Made by a program: the position numbers and the translations under genes. The notes under the pieces are model-generated. The model was not told where the DNA came from. It saw nothing but the letters and a program-made list of their open reading frames with translations, and made no database searches. Shown here in pieces: positions 18,001-26,829 of a stretch of 64,000 bases of DNA. Numbering within the stretch: the first letter of the stretch is position 1; each line of letters starts with the position of its first letter. This DNA comes from CALGYY01 sp963678485 (GTDB lineage: Bacteria > Bacteroidota > Bacteroidia > Bacteroidales > CAIWKO01): NCBI GenBank assembly GCA_963678485.1, contig OY782882.1:1860001-1924000 (forward strand), read 5' to 3'.

Positions 18001-21000
18001 CTTCGCGAAGAGCAGTATTCCTGTCCTTCTTTGCATTTACGAGATCTTCCAACGAAATTTCAATATCGTTTACTCCTGGCCAAATAATATCAGTCTGGTC
18101 TTTAGCTGTTCCCCAAGGGGTAACAACAACCGGAACTTCGTACTCATAATAGTTACTTGTAAAGTCAGATCCAAGACGAATAAAAACGGTCAAATCACCA
18201 TCTGCCAAAGGCTCAGAAGCACTTCCTGCCTCACCATGGACAAACATTTTCAACTTCTTGAATTGCCGCATATCGAAGTCGCAGGTTTTATATACTGCTC
18301 TTGAATCCCCATCCAACAAATTACACACTTTCAGGTCGAGCGACTGCTCATTCATTTGTTGTAAATTGGTTGCACCAACGTTGATTTCCCTTTCAATACC
18401 AGGAGGTACAACATAAGGAACAGGAACGCGCTCACTGTTTTCTTCAATGTTTACGGCAGAAACATCAAAAGTGGTATTGTTCTGATTATCGTCAGGAATA
18501 TATTCGCCCGGTGACAATAATGAATATTTGTAACGTCTCCATTCACTTCTTACCAAATCCAGCGTTGCAAAACGACAAATTACAGAATCGCTGAAACCTT
18601 GTAGGAACATACGTAAAAAACGAATAGACTTAAAATCCTGAATTCCATTTACAATGCGATCAGGAGTTTGTACGGGAATTTTAAACTGATACCAATTCAC
18701 TGTTGCTGATGTACCATTGGCTAATTGAGAAGTAGCCGCTTTCACATCAGTAATGTAATTCTCACCTACAACCATTTTTGCAGGACGCAGTTCAATGCGA
18801 TATTGGAAATAGCGCTCACTTTCGTTGAGTGTATTATCTCTGTTGATGTCTTCTCCATCTGGTAAGGTGGTCGCCATCATTGGATAGTCAACACCAAACA
18901 TATTAAATGATTGCTGATCGGTTGGGGAGTTGCCATCGGTATTGTTATACTTTTTATAACGCTGAAGGATAGATTGTGTCTGGGAATCATAATCCGGTCC
19001 GCGGAAATAATGATAATCATCGGACGAAGGGTCAGCAGCAGCCTTGGCATATGCAACAGAACCCACACCATAAACAGCAGCAATACGATCCAAATAGGCA
19101 GACTTAAAAAAGTTGGATTCATTAGCAGAATTTAATCCATCCAAACCAACGTCCTGATATTGTCTTGAATCCTCATTAGCATCAAAGGAGGTAGTAAGTG
19201 GTTGCTGATTTGGCACTATACCCCAGATAGTAGTATCAACTCTGGTGTCGAACACACCGTCGGAAGGAATTCCATTTTCAACACTTTTTCTTGAGTCACG
19301 CAGCACGTCTTCCGAAATATCACCAAGGTCAAAATACAAATAACCACCCGTGTGAGAAGGATTATAAACGAAAGGATCCATCATCCAAAACTCGATGTAT
19401 TCCACGTTGGTGGCTTCAAAATCGGTGGTTTCCAACTTACGGGTAATCCCACCCCAACGGGTTTCAGGATCTTTTAGTTTCCCGTTAGCATCAATACCGC
19501 TGGATACACCTTCAGAACCATCAACATCATAATTGTACGGACCAACCTCTTCAGGATAGTACGCAAGGTTCATCATTGCGATATTTTGCGGCTGATCATA
19601 AGTAGCATCCTTTTGCGGAAAAACTTCATTTTCGAACACTTCTCGTACGAAATGATTGGAAATATCGTCCTTCGTAATATTTGCAGGTGTCTGGTTATTT
19701 CCGCGATAAAAAACTGATGGGTCAATTACATACCAGGCAAGTCGGGCGCGATTCATATTAAAAGCTAAATCAATACGCGAACCTTCGGGAAAGATATCAG
19801 TCTGATATTGGGGTGTACTCGCCAAAAACCAGTTTTGGATGGTTCTTAAATCAATAGATGATTTACTTCCTTCAAAGTCGTCGATATATGATGTTCCGGT
19901 GCTGCCAATAGCTTTTGAGTGACCGGGAATCAATTGTGCAAACTCTCCAGCAGCACTAATGTTAGATGCAGCTTTGGTCTCAAGGAATGGGAGCCAGTCG
20001 ATGATTTTCGTAAGCAATCTTGATTCAGTCTGGTAATCACCATTGATTCCCCAAATAGTATTTGATATAGGCTCATCACCAAAGTTCACTTTCTGGGTAA
20101 GTGGTTTCTCCGATAAATTTAATACTGTAGCGCCCAAATTAAAATTCTTGTTCACCATGTAATCCACATGGGCACCCAACAGTGTTTTCGTTTGGATGTC
20201 GAACATATTATTGCTTTCGAGTGAGATATTGATTGGCGTTCCGGAATTAAGAATCCCTTCGTTAATAATCTTCACCCTGCCCAGCGTATAGTCAACTGTA
20301 TAATCAACATTTTCAGCAAGAGGAATTCCTCCGGCAGTAACTTTTACCGAACCTTGAGGAACGTTCATTGCACCAAGGGAGATTTCTGCCCCTGCCGCTG
20401 ATTTGAAAAATCCTGCAATCGAAAATTTATTCTTATCGGGATATTGCTGAGCCCCGGTTTTGGTCATAGAATACAAAGAATCATAACAGTACTTATCGGC
20501 CAAAGCCATTAAACTGGGATCTGATAGGTTTCCTCCTGTGATAGCAATGCGCATATCCTGTCCAAAAGGCTCAAGAACAGGAAAGAATACCCTACCGTTA
20601 GTCTCCTGTATAGTACCACCCTGAGTGGCGGCACCTCCAATAAAGTCGAAGACACCATCCGGAACAGGATCTCCGCTGGAATTCAATCTGTCGCAGCCAA
20701 GAACCTTTATCAATGGTATACCATTCACGGCACCTTCGGTTAGATAACCCATTGGAACACCGTTTTCTTCGCCGCTAAAAAGCACGTTTAATCTGAAATC
20801 CTGCGGATTGATTTGATAACCACCAATGGCATACACATTCTTCATCATCAAATCCCACATGGGAATTTTGGTGTTGAGTGATGTGCTTTTCAATAATTTA
20901 ACCGCAAGACAATTTGGTGCACTAACACCTTCATTTGAAAACTCCCCAACCTGATAAACGGTTGTATCACCGATTAATGTATACTGAAAAGCAACGGCCA

Positions 21001-22387
21001 GCACCTGATCGGTGTTGAGTGTGGTATTCAGGGAGATGAAGCCTAATTTGCTATTGAATGAATACTCTGAGGGATTAAGCTTTCTTGCAAGTTCAACCTT
21101 TTCGAAATCAATCCCGGCTTTAAAACCAAGTCCGGTAAGATAGTTATTTACCGTATTTAGGTTACGAATTTGTTGTGTATCAAGAATATCCCACAAATCA
21201 TTTGCTTCGTTATCTGGATAATAATGACCAATGTTGTTCAGTACAGAACTATATGGAGAAGGTTCTCCAATATCCTGAAATGCAACAATATTCCTGTTTT
21301 CCTGAGTAGCTGCGCCAACATTGGTAATCCACACCTCCATTTTGGTGATATTTACAGGAGATTGAATAACTGGCAATTTTTTTAACGCGGTATTGTAGTT
21401 ATTTCTAAAGAATTGCGCAATGAAAAAGTGCTTATTTTCTTCGTATTGATCGGCTTTAAGATCAAAATTGCTGGTTTGCGCACCACCAGAAACTGTAATG
21501 TTTTCGGTCTTACTTTTTTGCTGAGAATAGATACCTGTGATGGTAGTTCGACCGAATTTCAATTTTGTTTTAATACCAAAGAGTGCCTGACTTCCGGTAA
21601 TAAGGGTAGAATTTAATGGGAGTGTGACATCTCCGGCTTCAATCAACTGAATAATTTCGTCTTCTTTACCTTCATATTTGAGGTTCATTTTATTCTCGAA
21701 ATCAAACGAAGCCTCAGTATTATAATTTACACCAAACTGGATTTTGTCTCCAATTTTGGCGGTAACATTCATTTGTATTTTTTCCTGAAAATCAAAATTG
21801 GTATTACGTCGTTGTTTAACATCCAGCGCAGGATTATCGGTGCGAGTGGAAATCACACCGAAAATAAGTTCGGCAGATCCCGAAGGCCGTATATCAATGG
21901 TATTGCTACCAAAAATGCGATCGAATGTTTCACCTCCAATGCGCAACTTTGGAATAAGACCATTATCACCCTTAGCCATGCGGTTCGAGTGAGTTTTCTT
22001 TTGCCAGTATTCCTGCAGCGATTTGTCGAGATCATATTTCTGATACTCTTCAAAACTCATATAATTGGAAGGACGGTATTGTAATTCGCCGATTTTGGTA
22101 CTAAGTGTATATTCGTTAGCGTCGGGATCGTAGATCAGATCTTCTTTGATATTAGACGGATTATTCAGGTAGAGCCCACCATTTTGCTGAGGGTCGTATG
22201 GATTTCCGCTATTATCATTAAATGGAAAAGGAAGGATGGTGTCGGGGGGCGCAGGCGTTTCAGCGGGAAACTTGTCAATTACGACGTTGCCCGGAGTAAA
22301 GGAACTAGCCCATCCAATGCTGATAATGAAAACTGCTGCGCAGATATTCACTAGGTATTTTACAAAGCGCTCCAATCCCTGCTTCAA
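15098..22387 (-). CDS. sprA: T9SS outer-membrane channel / gliding protein SprA (Sov)
   Basis: This is a 2429-residue outer-membrane protein, full length for SprA (Sov in Porphyromonas). SprA is a 36-strand beta barrel that forms the type IX secretion channel and exports adhesins, enzymes and other proteins with CTD signals. A signal peptide is present (VNICAAVFIISIGWASS). The N-terminal part contains the SprA N-terminal motility domain (GLIPKLRIGGETFDRIFGSN; VNYNTEASFDFENKM; ITGSQALFGIKTKLKFG). The long middle repeats GSP-like strands, and the C-terminal 600 residues have alternating barrel strands. It ends SLKFTLAQ, with no CTD of its own. Upstream on the same strand are ruvA and malic enzyme; downstream is gcvH. 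Confidence 0.96.
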   Translation of the reverse strand: MKQGLERFVKYLVNICAAVFIISIGWASSFTPGNVVIDKFPAETPAPPDTILPFPFNDNSGNPYDPQQNGGLYLNNPSNIKEDLIYDPDANEYTLSTKIGELQYRPSNYMSFEEYQKYDLDKSLQEYWQKKTHSNRMAKGDNGLIPKLRIGGETFDRIFGSNTIDIRPSGSAELIFGVISTRTDNPALDVKQRRNTNFDFQEKIQMNVTAKIGDKIQFGVNYNTEASFDFENKMNLKYEGKEDEIIQLIEAGDVTLPLNSTLITGSQALFGIKTKLKFGRTTITGIYSQQKSKTENITVSGGAQTSNFDLKADQYEENKHFFIAQFFRNNYNTALKKLPVIQSPVNITKMEVWITNVGAATQENRNIVAFQDIGEPSPYSSVLNNIGHYYPDNEANDLWDILDTQQIRNLNTVNNYLTGLGFKAGIDFEKVELARKLNPSEYSFNSKLGFISLNTTLNTDQVLAVAFQYTLIGDTTVYQVGEFSNEGVSAPNCLAVKLLKSTSLNTKIPMWDLMMKNVYAIGGYQINPQDFRLNVLFSGEENGVPMGYLTEGAVNGIPLIKVLGCDRLNSSGDPVPDGVFDFIGGAATQGGTIQETNGRVFFPVLEPFGQDMRIAITGGNLSDPSLMALADKYCYDSLYSMTKTGAQQYPDKNKFSIAGFFKSAAGAEISLGAMNVPQGSVKVTAGGIPLAENVDYTVDYTLGRVKIINEGILNSGTPINISLESNNMFDIQTKTLLGAHVDYMVNKNFNLGATVLNLSEKPLTQKVNFGDEPISNTIWGINGDYQTESRLLTKIIDWLPFLETKAASNISAAGEFAQLIPGHSKAIGSTGTSYIDDFEGSKSSIDLRTIQNWFLASTPQYQTDIFPEGSRIDLAFNMNRARLAWYVIDPSVFYRGNNQTPANITKDDISNHFVREVFENEVFPQKDATYDQPQNIAMMNLAYYPEEVGPYNYDVDGSEGVSSGIDANGKLKDPETRWGGITRKLETTDFEATNVEYIEFWMMDPFVYNPSHTGGYLYFDLGDISEDVLRDSRKSVENGIPSDGVFDTRVDTTIWGIVPNQQPLTTSFDANEDSRQYQDVGLDGLNSANESNFFKSAYLDRIAAVYGVGSVAYAKAAADPSSDDYHYFRGPDYDSQTQSILQRYKKYNNTDGNSPTDQQSFNMFGVDYPMMATTLPDGEDINRDNTLNESERYFQYRIELRPAKMVVGENYITDVKAATSQLANGTSATVNWYQFKIPVQTPDRIVNGIQDFKSIRFLRMFLQGFSDSVICRFATLDLVRSEWRRYKYSLLSPGEYIPDDNQNNTTFDVSAVNIEENSERVPVPYVVPPGIEREINVGATNLQQMNEQSLDLKVCNLLDGDSRAVYKTCDFDMRQFKKLKMFVHGEAGSASEPLADGDLTVFIRLGSDFTSNYYEYEVPVVVTPWGTAKDQTDIIWPGVNDIEISLEDLVNAKKDRNTALREDGSPVSITTPYITYDAENRKIVVVGNPSLSAVKTIMLGIRNPKKSNSNTTDDGNAKCAEIWVNELRLTDFAENGGWAATARINAALADFGNLSLAGTISTPGFGSIDKKINERSKETVVSYDIATNLELGKFFPEKWGLKIPMHYDFSELRSTPQYNPINPDIVYKEDLSTYSNQREKDSIRKMTQDYTRRQSLNFMNVRKTKVSGSSKAHIWDVENLDLSYAFTEVYHRNVDIEYDVKKTYRGGLGYNFAGNPKAVKPFDKVKFLNNKYFRIVKDFNFYYMPKLLSFRTDLDKQFSASLMRNKTNAIIILEPTYIKLFNWTRDYGLKWDLTQNLKIDFNANANARVDEPPGRIEKSDPNYKAKKDSVWNNLLDFGRLTTYQQNLDVTYTLPINKLPFLSWVTATAKYGSNYQWMALPLTTDSLDKIIENPLGNTIENSNTQQLNINANLVNLYNYIPYLKKINDKRRQSQTAKPKAKTNMPGAPEDSTENKINWGKEILDNTLSLLMSVKSANVSYQENNGKMLPGFMPKPTALGMDWKQNAPGMDFVFGNPSEIFGGGTDIRDLAFKNNWMSTDTNLNTPYSLKQSKTLNGQVTLEPLPALRIDVTMNSTFSKINSSYLRSTGDGYYKEYSPIESGSYSMSYITWGTAFVGDNKDNSNAIFEKFKEYRLIIATRLSQANPLSTGLINDSTGFPDGYGPTSQEVLIPAFLAAYAKKDPDKISLKPFSEKLLSALPLPNWKITYTGLTKIKWIKKYFKNISVSHSYRNTYSVGSYVTSVRWRDEDGDGYTFIRDAAHNYLSQKEIGQISINEQFSPLIGFDMTMVNSLLIKFEIRKTRNLALSFANTQLTEVTSEEYVIGAGYRIKDVSFNLNMGGRKKPIKSDLNLKADFSIRSNKTMLRKLVENMDQVSAGQRVMSISVSADYQISEKFNIRLFFDKIINNPFVTSQYRNSNTNAGISLKFTLAQ

Positions 22388-22410
22388 GTTAGAGTATTAA
22401 AAAAAACGTG

Positions 22411-22418
22411 CAAAGATA
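22411..22418 (-). promoter_or_regulatory. Candidate -7 element for sprA
   Basis: Minus-strand TATCTTTG lies 24 nt before the sprA start codon, in the 129-nt space after ruvA. It suggests that sprA has its own promoter in addition to read-through from maeB-ruvA. No -33 TTG was found at standard spacing. Confidence 0.4.
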
Positions 22419-22516
22419 AACTTTTTATCTTCATAATGGAACGTCGCAGCCACATTTTGAAAGCCTTGCTGTTCTTACAAATGAACAGATTATCAAAGCT
22501 TTATGAAAAGCGCATG

Positions 22517-23116
22517 TTACAAGATGCGCAATGCTTGTTTGATCAAAGACTCTACAGTAAGGCCCGAATCCGCTGCAAGTATCTTATCAACTGCCTTCTC
22601 TGCGTGCATTCTGTTAAAGCCTAATAAGATCAATGCAGATAACGCCTCTTCCCTATTTGTATTGTGTGAGCCAGAGAACTTTTCAGATAAGGAATTGGTT
22701 TTCCCAATTTTATCTTTCAGGTCGATGATTATCTTTTGGGCTGTTTTTGCGCCGATACCTTTTACATTTTGGAATAAACCAACGCTTCCCATCAGTATGG
22801 CCTGCACCACATCTTCTGCACTCATTGAAGAAATAATCAACCGAGCTGTGTTTGATCCCACACCAGAAACAGAAATCAAATGAAGAAAGACTTCCCGCTC
22901 ACGTTCTGTATGAAAACCATACAGAACGAGACCAACCGGAGTTGTTGCTTCATTCTTGATGGCGAGGTGAGTAAAAAGTTTACAGCTGTTATTCAAATCG
23001 CCCAGCGCAGAAAAGGTGTTGAGACTTATCTGCAATATATAGCCAATGCCGCCACATTCAATGACGGCATAGGCAGGGTTTTTTTCAGTAAGACGACCTT
23101 CAAGATAATTAATCAT
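22517..23116 (-). CDS. ruvA: Holliday junction branch migration protein RuvA
   Basis: This 199-residue protein is full length for RuvA, the tetramer that binds Holliday junctions and loads RuvB. The N-terminal OB fold begins MINYLEGRLTEKNPAYAVIE. The two helix-hairpin-helix motifs are LISVSGVGSNTARLIIS and VKGIGAKTAQKIIIDLKDK. The C-terminal domain III (EEALSALILLGFNRMHAEKAVDKIL), which contacts RuvB, is present. The spacing to the preceding malic-enzyme gene is 3 nt, so the two are one transcript. Confidence 0.97.
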   Translation of the reverse strand: MINYLEGRLTEKNPAYAVIECGGIGYILQISLNTFSALGDLNNSCKLFTHLAIKNEATTPVGLVLYGFHTEREREVFLHLISVSGVGSNTARLIISSMSAEDVVQAILMGSVGLFQNVKGIGAKTAQKIIIDLKDKIGKTNSLSEKFSGSHNTNREEALSALILLGFNRMHAEKAVDKILAADSGLTVESLIKQALRIL

Positions 23117-23119
23117 AAA

Positions 23120-24583
23120 CTAAGATACTTGTTTAACGGCCCATTCCAACGCACTGTCAAGCATTGCCTGAGGTGGCGATTTAATGAAACCTGTTTCGGT
23201 AAGATGAGTGATCATCGCGCGAGCATCTTTAATATCTTCAGCAGCCTTGTTATAAACCTCTTCACGGGTAAGCTTGATACGCGCAACACCATCCTTTATT
23301 GCCTGCATAGCAACATCTGCTGCTTCTTCAGGAAATACGCCGGCTTCATCCATGTTAGGAACAATATTCTCAGGATTAATTCCGCGTTTTTCACCATAAT
23401 CAGCCAGTGAATGCGCAGCAGCAATGGCCATATTATCAGTAATTTTACTAGCCCTCACAAGCAGTGCACCTTTTAAGATACCAGGAAATCCAATTGAATT
23501 GTTAACCTGATTGGGGAAATCTCCACGACCCGTTGCAACGATAAAAGCACCTGCCTCTTTGGCCGCATATGGATAAATTTCAGGAACCGGATTAGCACAA
23601 GCGAACACTATTGCTTTTTCATTCATTGTACGAACCCACTCCGGCTTAATAGTATCCGGACCAGGAGTAGACAGAGAAATCAACACGTCTGCACCTTGCA
23701 TTGCTTCTTCTATGGTTGCAACTTTATTGGGGTTGGTTTGCTCGCACAATTCCCATTTTCTATAAAAGCGTTTGTCATTACGAATATCATCACGACCAAT
23801 ATGCAAAGAACCTTTGGTGTCGAATAATATCATTTTTGCAGGATCTGCACCATCAGCGAGAATCAAACGGGCAATCGTAGTATTTGAAGCACCTGCTCCA
23901 TAGAGCACGATTTTAATATCAGATATTTTTTTCTTTGCCAGTTTTAATGCATTGATTAATCCGGCAAGGGTAACACAAGCAGTACCCTGTGCATCATCAT
24001 GCCAAACAGGAATATCACATTCTTCGCGTAAAGCATCCAACACGCGATAGCAATTTGGCTGGCTGATGTCTTCGAGATTAACCGCACCAAAACTATGCTG
24101 ACACATTTTTACAAAGTCGATAATCTTTTCAGGGTCATTCTTTCCATCCTTGTTTTTACTATCAATGCAAAGAGCAACAGCATCGAATCCACCCAGATAT
24201 TTCATCAGGAAAGCCTTACCTTCCATAACGCCCAAACCACCTGATGGAGTGCAATCGCCATCTCCAAGAACACGGGTAGAATCACTAACAACGGCGACAA
24301 GATTCGCACGGTTTGAAAGATCATAGGAAGTAGCGTTGTTATCACGAATGTTTGTTGATACTTTGGAGACACCCGGCGTATACCAGACATTAAACCAATT
24401 GAAACCAATTACCGGAGCTTTCGGCACCGTTTGAATTTTTCCACCATAAAAGTTATGTGCATCTTCTGATAGCTTTTTTAAAAATAAGGTTTTAGCTTTA
24501 GCAATCTGCTCAGGGGTGAAGTTGTCGGGGAACACTTTGTTCAGATTACTCAGATTCAATTGGATTTTTTCCATGACATTCAA
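23120..24583 (-). CDS. NAD(P)-dependent malic enzyme, short form
   Basis: This is a 487-residue malate dehydrogenase (oxaloacetate-decarboxylating), converting malate to pyruvate and CO2. The malic N domain shows SDSTRVLGDGDCTPSGGLGVMEGKAFLMK and DAVALCID, and the metal/substrate block VWHDDAQGTACVTLAGLINAL. The NAD(P) domain has a Rossmann motif VLYGAGASNTTIARL and later FACANPVPEIYP. There is no C-terminal phosphotransacetylase domain, so this is the short form rather than the 760-residue MaeB. The cofactor preference is not clear from sequence. The start used is ATG 24583; a second ATG three codons in (24574) is equally possible. It is the first gene of an operon with ruvA. Confidence 0.94.
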   Translation of the reverse strand: MNVMEKIQLNLSNLNKVFPDNFTPEQIAKAKTLFLKKLSEDAHNFYGGKIQTVPKAPVIGFNWFNVWYTPGVSKVSTNIRDNNATSYDLSNRANLVAVVSDSTRVLGDGDCTPSGGLGVMEGKAFLMKYLGGFDAVALCIDSKNKDGKNDPEKIIDFVKMCQHSFGAVNLEDISQPNCYRVLDALREECDIPVWHDDAQGTACVTLAGLINALKLAKKKISDIKIVLYGAGASNTTIARLILADGADPAKMILFDTKGSLHIGRDDIRNDKRFYRKWELCEQTNPNKVATIEEAMQGADVLISLSTPGPDTIKPEWVRTMNEKAIVFACANPVPEIYPYAAKEAGAFIVATGRGDFPNQVNNSIGFPGILKGALLVRASKITDNMAIAAAHSLADYGEKRGINPENIVPNMDEAGVFPEEAADVAMQAIKDGVARIKLTREEVYNKAAEDIKDARAMITHLTETGFIKSPPQAMLDSALEWAVKQVS

Positions 24584-24725
24584 TGTTTTAACGTTAATGT
24601 GTGATGCTGAATTGGTGAAGCGAAAATAGTGTTTTTTTATATGCCAAATTAATTCCTGAGCGTCTGTATTAAATAATTAATTTTACACATCAATGAAAGC
24701 CTCTCCCATCCAATAAAACATTTTA

Positions 24726-26126
24726 ATGAAAAAGATTGCCCTCGTTTTTATATGTTGCATTCCTTTCTTTGTTTATGCACAAAAACAGAATAACCGCTGG
24801 TATTTCGGGAATCATGTAGGAATTGATTTTAATTCCGGAAGCCCAGTGGTTGATACACTTGGACGTATGTCGTCATTCGAGGGAACGGCCGTGATTTCAG
24901 ATAGTGGCGGGAATCTTCTTTTTTATACCAATGGTGGTCCGTTCGATACTTTTTTGGGGCATTTTCAGGGGGGGATTTGGAATCGTAATCATCAGATTAT
25001 GCCCAATGGAGGACTTGACAGTAGTGGCGGCTGTAATAGTTCAGCAATGAATTGCCTGATTATTCCGCGCCCCTTAAGCGATAGTCTATATTATGTTTTT
25101 ACCACCGATTGTCAGGAAAACATGATGCAGGGCGGATTTCGCTATTCCATAGTGGATATGTCACTGGATGGAGGACTGGGTGCCGTAACTTCAAAAGGAA
25201 CAAAGCTTCTTGATTCTGTTGCCGAGTCAGTCACGGCAGTACGGCACGCAAACAAGTCAGATTGGTGGGTCATTATACATAAATTGTATACCTCTCAGTT
25301 TTATGCATATCTCGTGACTCCATCAGGCATACAAGCCCCGGTAATCTCCAATGCCGGAGATCCGGTCTCGCATAACGCGGGAACCTTAGCAGCCAATATC
25401 GAAGGGAATAAACTCTGCTATGGAATTGTGAGCAAAACCTTACTCTTCGATTTTAATAAAGCAACAGGAATTGTTTCGAATTCGATGGACTTGAATAAGA
25501 CCTCATTCGCTTGTGCCTTTTCAGCCAATTGCCGATATTTGTACACTCGATCGAATGATCCACCAGATACAAAAATCTATCAATTCGATTTACAAGCCAG
25601 CGACATTCCCGGCAGCGCAAAAGAGGTTGCATCAGTTGATACACCGTATCGTCCAATGCAGCTTGCACCGGATGGAAAAATATATGTTGTCCCTGGAATG
25701 ATTTCAACCCAATACCTTGACGTTATTAATTCCCCTGATAATCCTGATAGTTTGGTTAATTATCAATACAATGCTTTATACCTTGGAGGCCAATTTACTC
25801 AGGCGAGTTTGCCAAATATCGTTACCGGTTTTTATGGTATGTGCGGATTCAATACAAGCAACATCTCTCCAGAAGAGTCTCTATCCGCGACATTCAGCGT
25901 GTTCCCGAACCCTGCTGCTGAAAATATCAACGTACGGTTCACAAAATCAATTCAGGAAAATTTGACGATAATTATTCATAATCCTATGGGTGAATTGATT
26001 CAAAAAACAACAATTAGAAATGATCGCCAACGTATTGATGTATCTGGCCTTGCTCCAGGTTTATACGTTTTAAGTTGTTATAGCAATATATCATACTATG
26101 GCTCTAGCTCTTTTATTGTAAAGTAA
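24726..26126 (+). CDS. Secreted T9SS type A cargo protein, propeller-like N-terminal domain
   Basis: This 466-residue protein has a signal peptide (IALVFICCIPFFVYAQ). The mature protein opens NRWYFGNHVGIDFNSGSPVV and continues with repeated strands (GGNLLFYTNGG, DSLYYVFTTDC, WWVIIHKL, CRYLYTRSN, PDGKIYVVPG), a pattern common to a Bacteroidota family of surface proteins whose NxWYFGxxAGLDFN opening precedes a propeller-like fold. The C-terminal 80 residues form a T9SS type A sorting domain (FSVFPNPAAENINVRF, LTIIIHNPMGELI, DVSGLAPGLYVLS). It would be exported through SprA and anchored or released at the surface. The ligand is unknown. The sirtuin gene follows after 7 nt. Confidence 0.88.
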   Translation: MKKIALVFICCIPFFVYAQKQNNRWYFGNHVGIDFNSGSPVVDTLGRMSSFEGTAVISDSGGNLLFYTNGGPFDTFLGHFQGGIWNRNHQIMPNGGLDSSGGCNSSAMNCLIIPRPLSDSLYYVFTTDCQENMMQGGFRYSIVDMSLDGGLGAVTSKGTKLLDSVAESVTAVRHANKSDWWVIIHKLYTSQFYAYLVTPSGIQAPVISNAGDPVSHNAGTLAANIEGNKLCYGIVSKTLLFDFNKATGIVSNSMDLNKTSFACAFSANCRYLYTRSNDPPDTKIYQFDLQASDIPGSAKEVASVDTPYRPMQLAPDGKIYVVPGMISTQYLDVINSPDNPDSLVNYQYNALYLGGQFTQASLPNIVTGFYGMCGFNTSNISPEESLSATFSVFPNPAAENINVRFTKSIQENLTIIIHNPMGELIQKTTIRNDRQRIDVSGLAPGLYVLSCYSNISYYGSSSFIVK

Positions 26127-26133
26127 TTTTAAT

Positions 26134-26823
26134 ATGAAAAAAATCATTGTCCTCACAGGAGCCGGAATTAGTGCGGAGAGCGGAATCAGTACATTCCGCG
26201 ATAGTGGTGGCTTATGGGAACAGTACAAGATTGAAGATGTTGCCACCTTTGATGCGTGGAAGCGCGACAGGGAATTGGTCCTCGAATTCTATAATCAACG
26301 CCGCCGCCAACTGGCAACCGTTAAACCCAATGCTGCCCATATTGCACTTGCATCTCTTGAAACAAAATATGATGTCCAGATAATTACACAGAATGTAGAT
26401 GATCTTCATGAAAGAGGCGGATCTTCGAAAATCCTCCATCTGCACGGTGAAATGGTGAAAGCAAGAAGTACTCTCAATGAAAACCTGATTTATACTATCG
26501 GTTATAATGATATCAAGCCCGGTGATCATTGCGAAAAGGGCTCCCAACTGCGTCCGCATATTGTTTGGTTTGGCGAAGCTGTACCAGAAATCTCACGAGC
26601 CGCTGAATTAACCGCTCAGGCAGATATTCTGCTTGTTATTGGAACGTCGCTTAATGTCTATCCTGCAGCAGGACTAGCACAAGTGACAAGTGCTAATTGC
26701 AGATGCTATCTCATCGACCCCAATGCAGCCGATTTGAAACTGGGTTTACGCTGGACCATACTTCCTCAAAAAGCAGGAGAAGCCGTCCCTGTTTTGGTTA
26801 ATCAACTTTTAAAGGAGGCGTAA
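26134..26823 (+). CDS. cobB: NAD-dependent protein deacylase, class III sirtuin lacking zinc ribbon
   Basis: This 229-residue Sir2-family enzyme removes acyl groups from lysine using NAD+. The NAD-binding GAGISAESGISTFRDSGGLW (residues 9-28), the QNVDDLHERGG loop and catalytic His104 in LHLHGEM are intact. Tyr53 and Arg56 in FYNQRRRQL form the YxxR motif that in SIRT5 and E. coli CobB recognises succinyl- and malonyl-lysine. The four zinc-binding cysteines of classical sirtuins are absent: only one Cys (DHCEKGSQLRPH) lies in that region. The gap to selU is 6 nt, giving a sirtuin-selU transcriptional unit. Targets are unknown. Confidence 0.93.
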   Translation: MKKIIVLTGAGISAESGISTFRDSGGLWEQYKIEDVATFDAWKRDRELVLEFYNQRRRQLATVKPNAAHIALASLETKYDVQIITQNVDDLHERGGSSKILHLHGEMVKARSTLNENLIYTIGYNDIKPGDHCEKGSQLRPHIVWFGEAVPEISRAAELTAQADILLVIGTSLNVYPAAGLAQVTSANCRCYLIDPNAADLKLGLRWTILPQKAGEAVPVLVNQLLKEA

Positions 26824-26829
26824 TTTCAA

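Noticed and set aside
22436..22883. Plus-strand ORFs at 22436-22624 and 22503-22883
   Set aside because: They run antisense to ruvA or cover the sprA promoter region and have no domain features.
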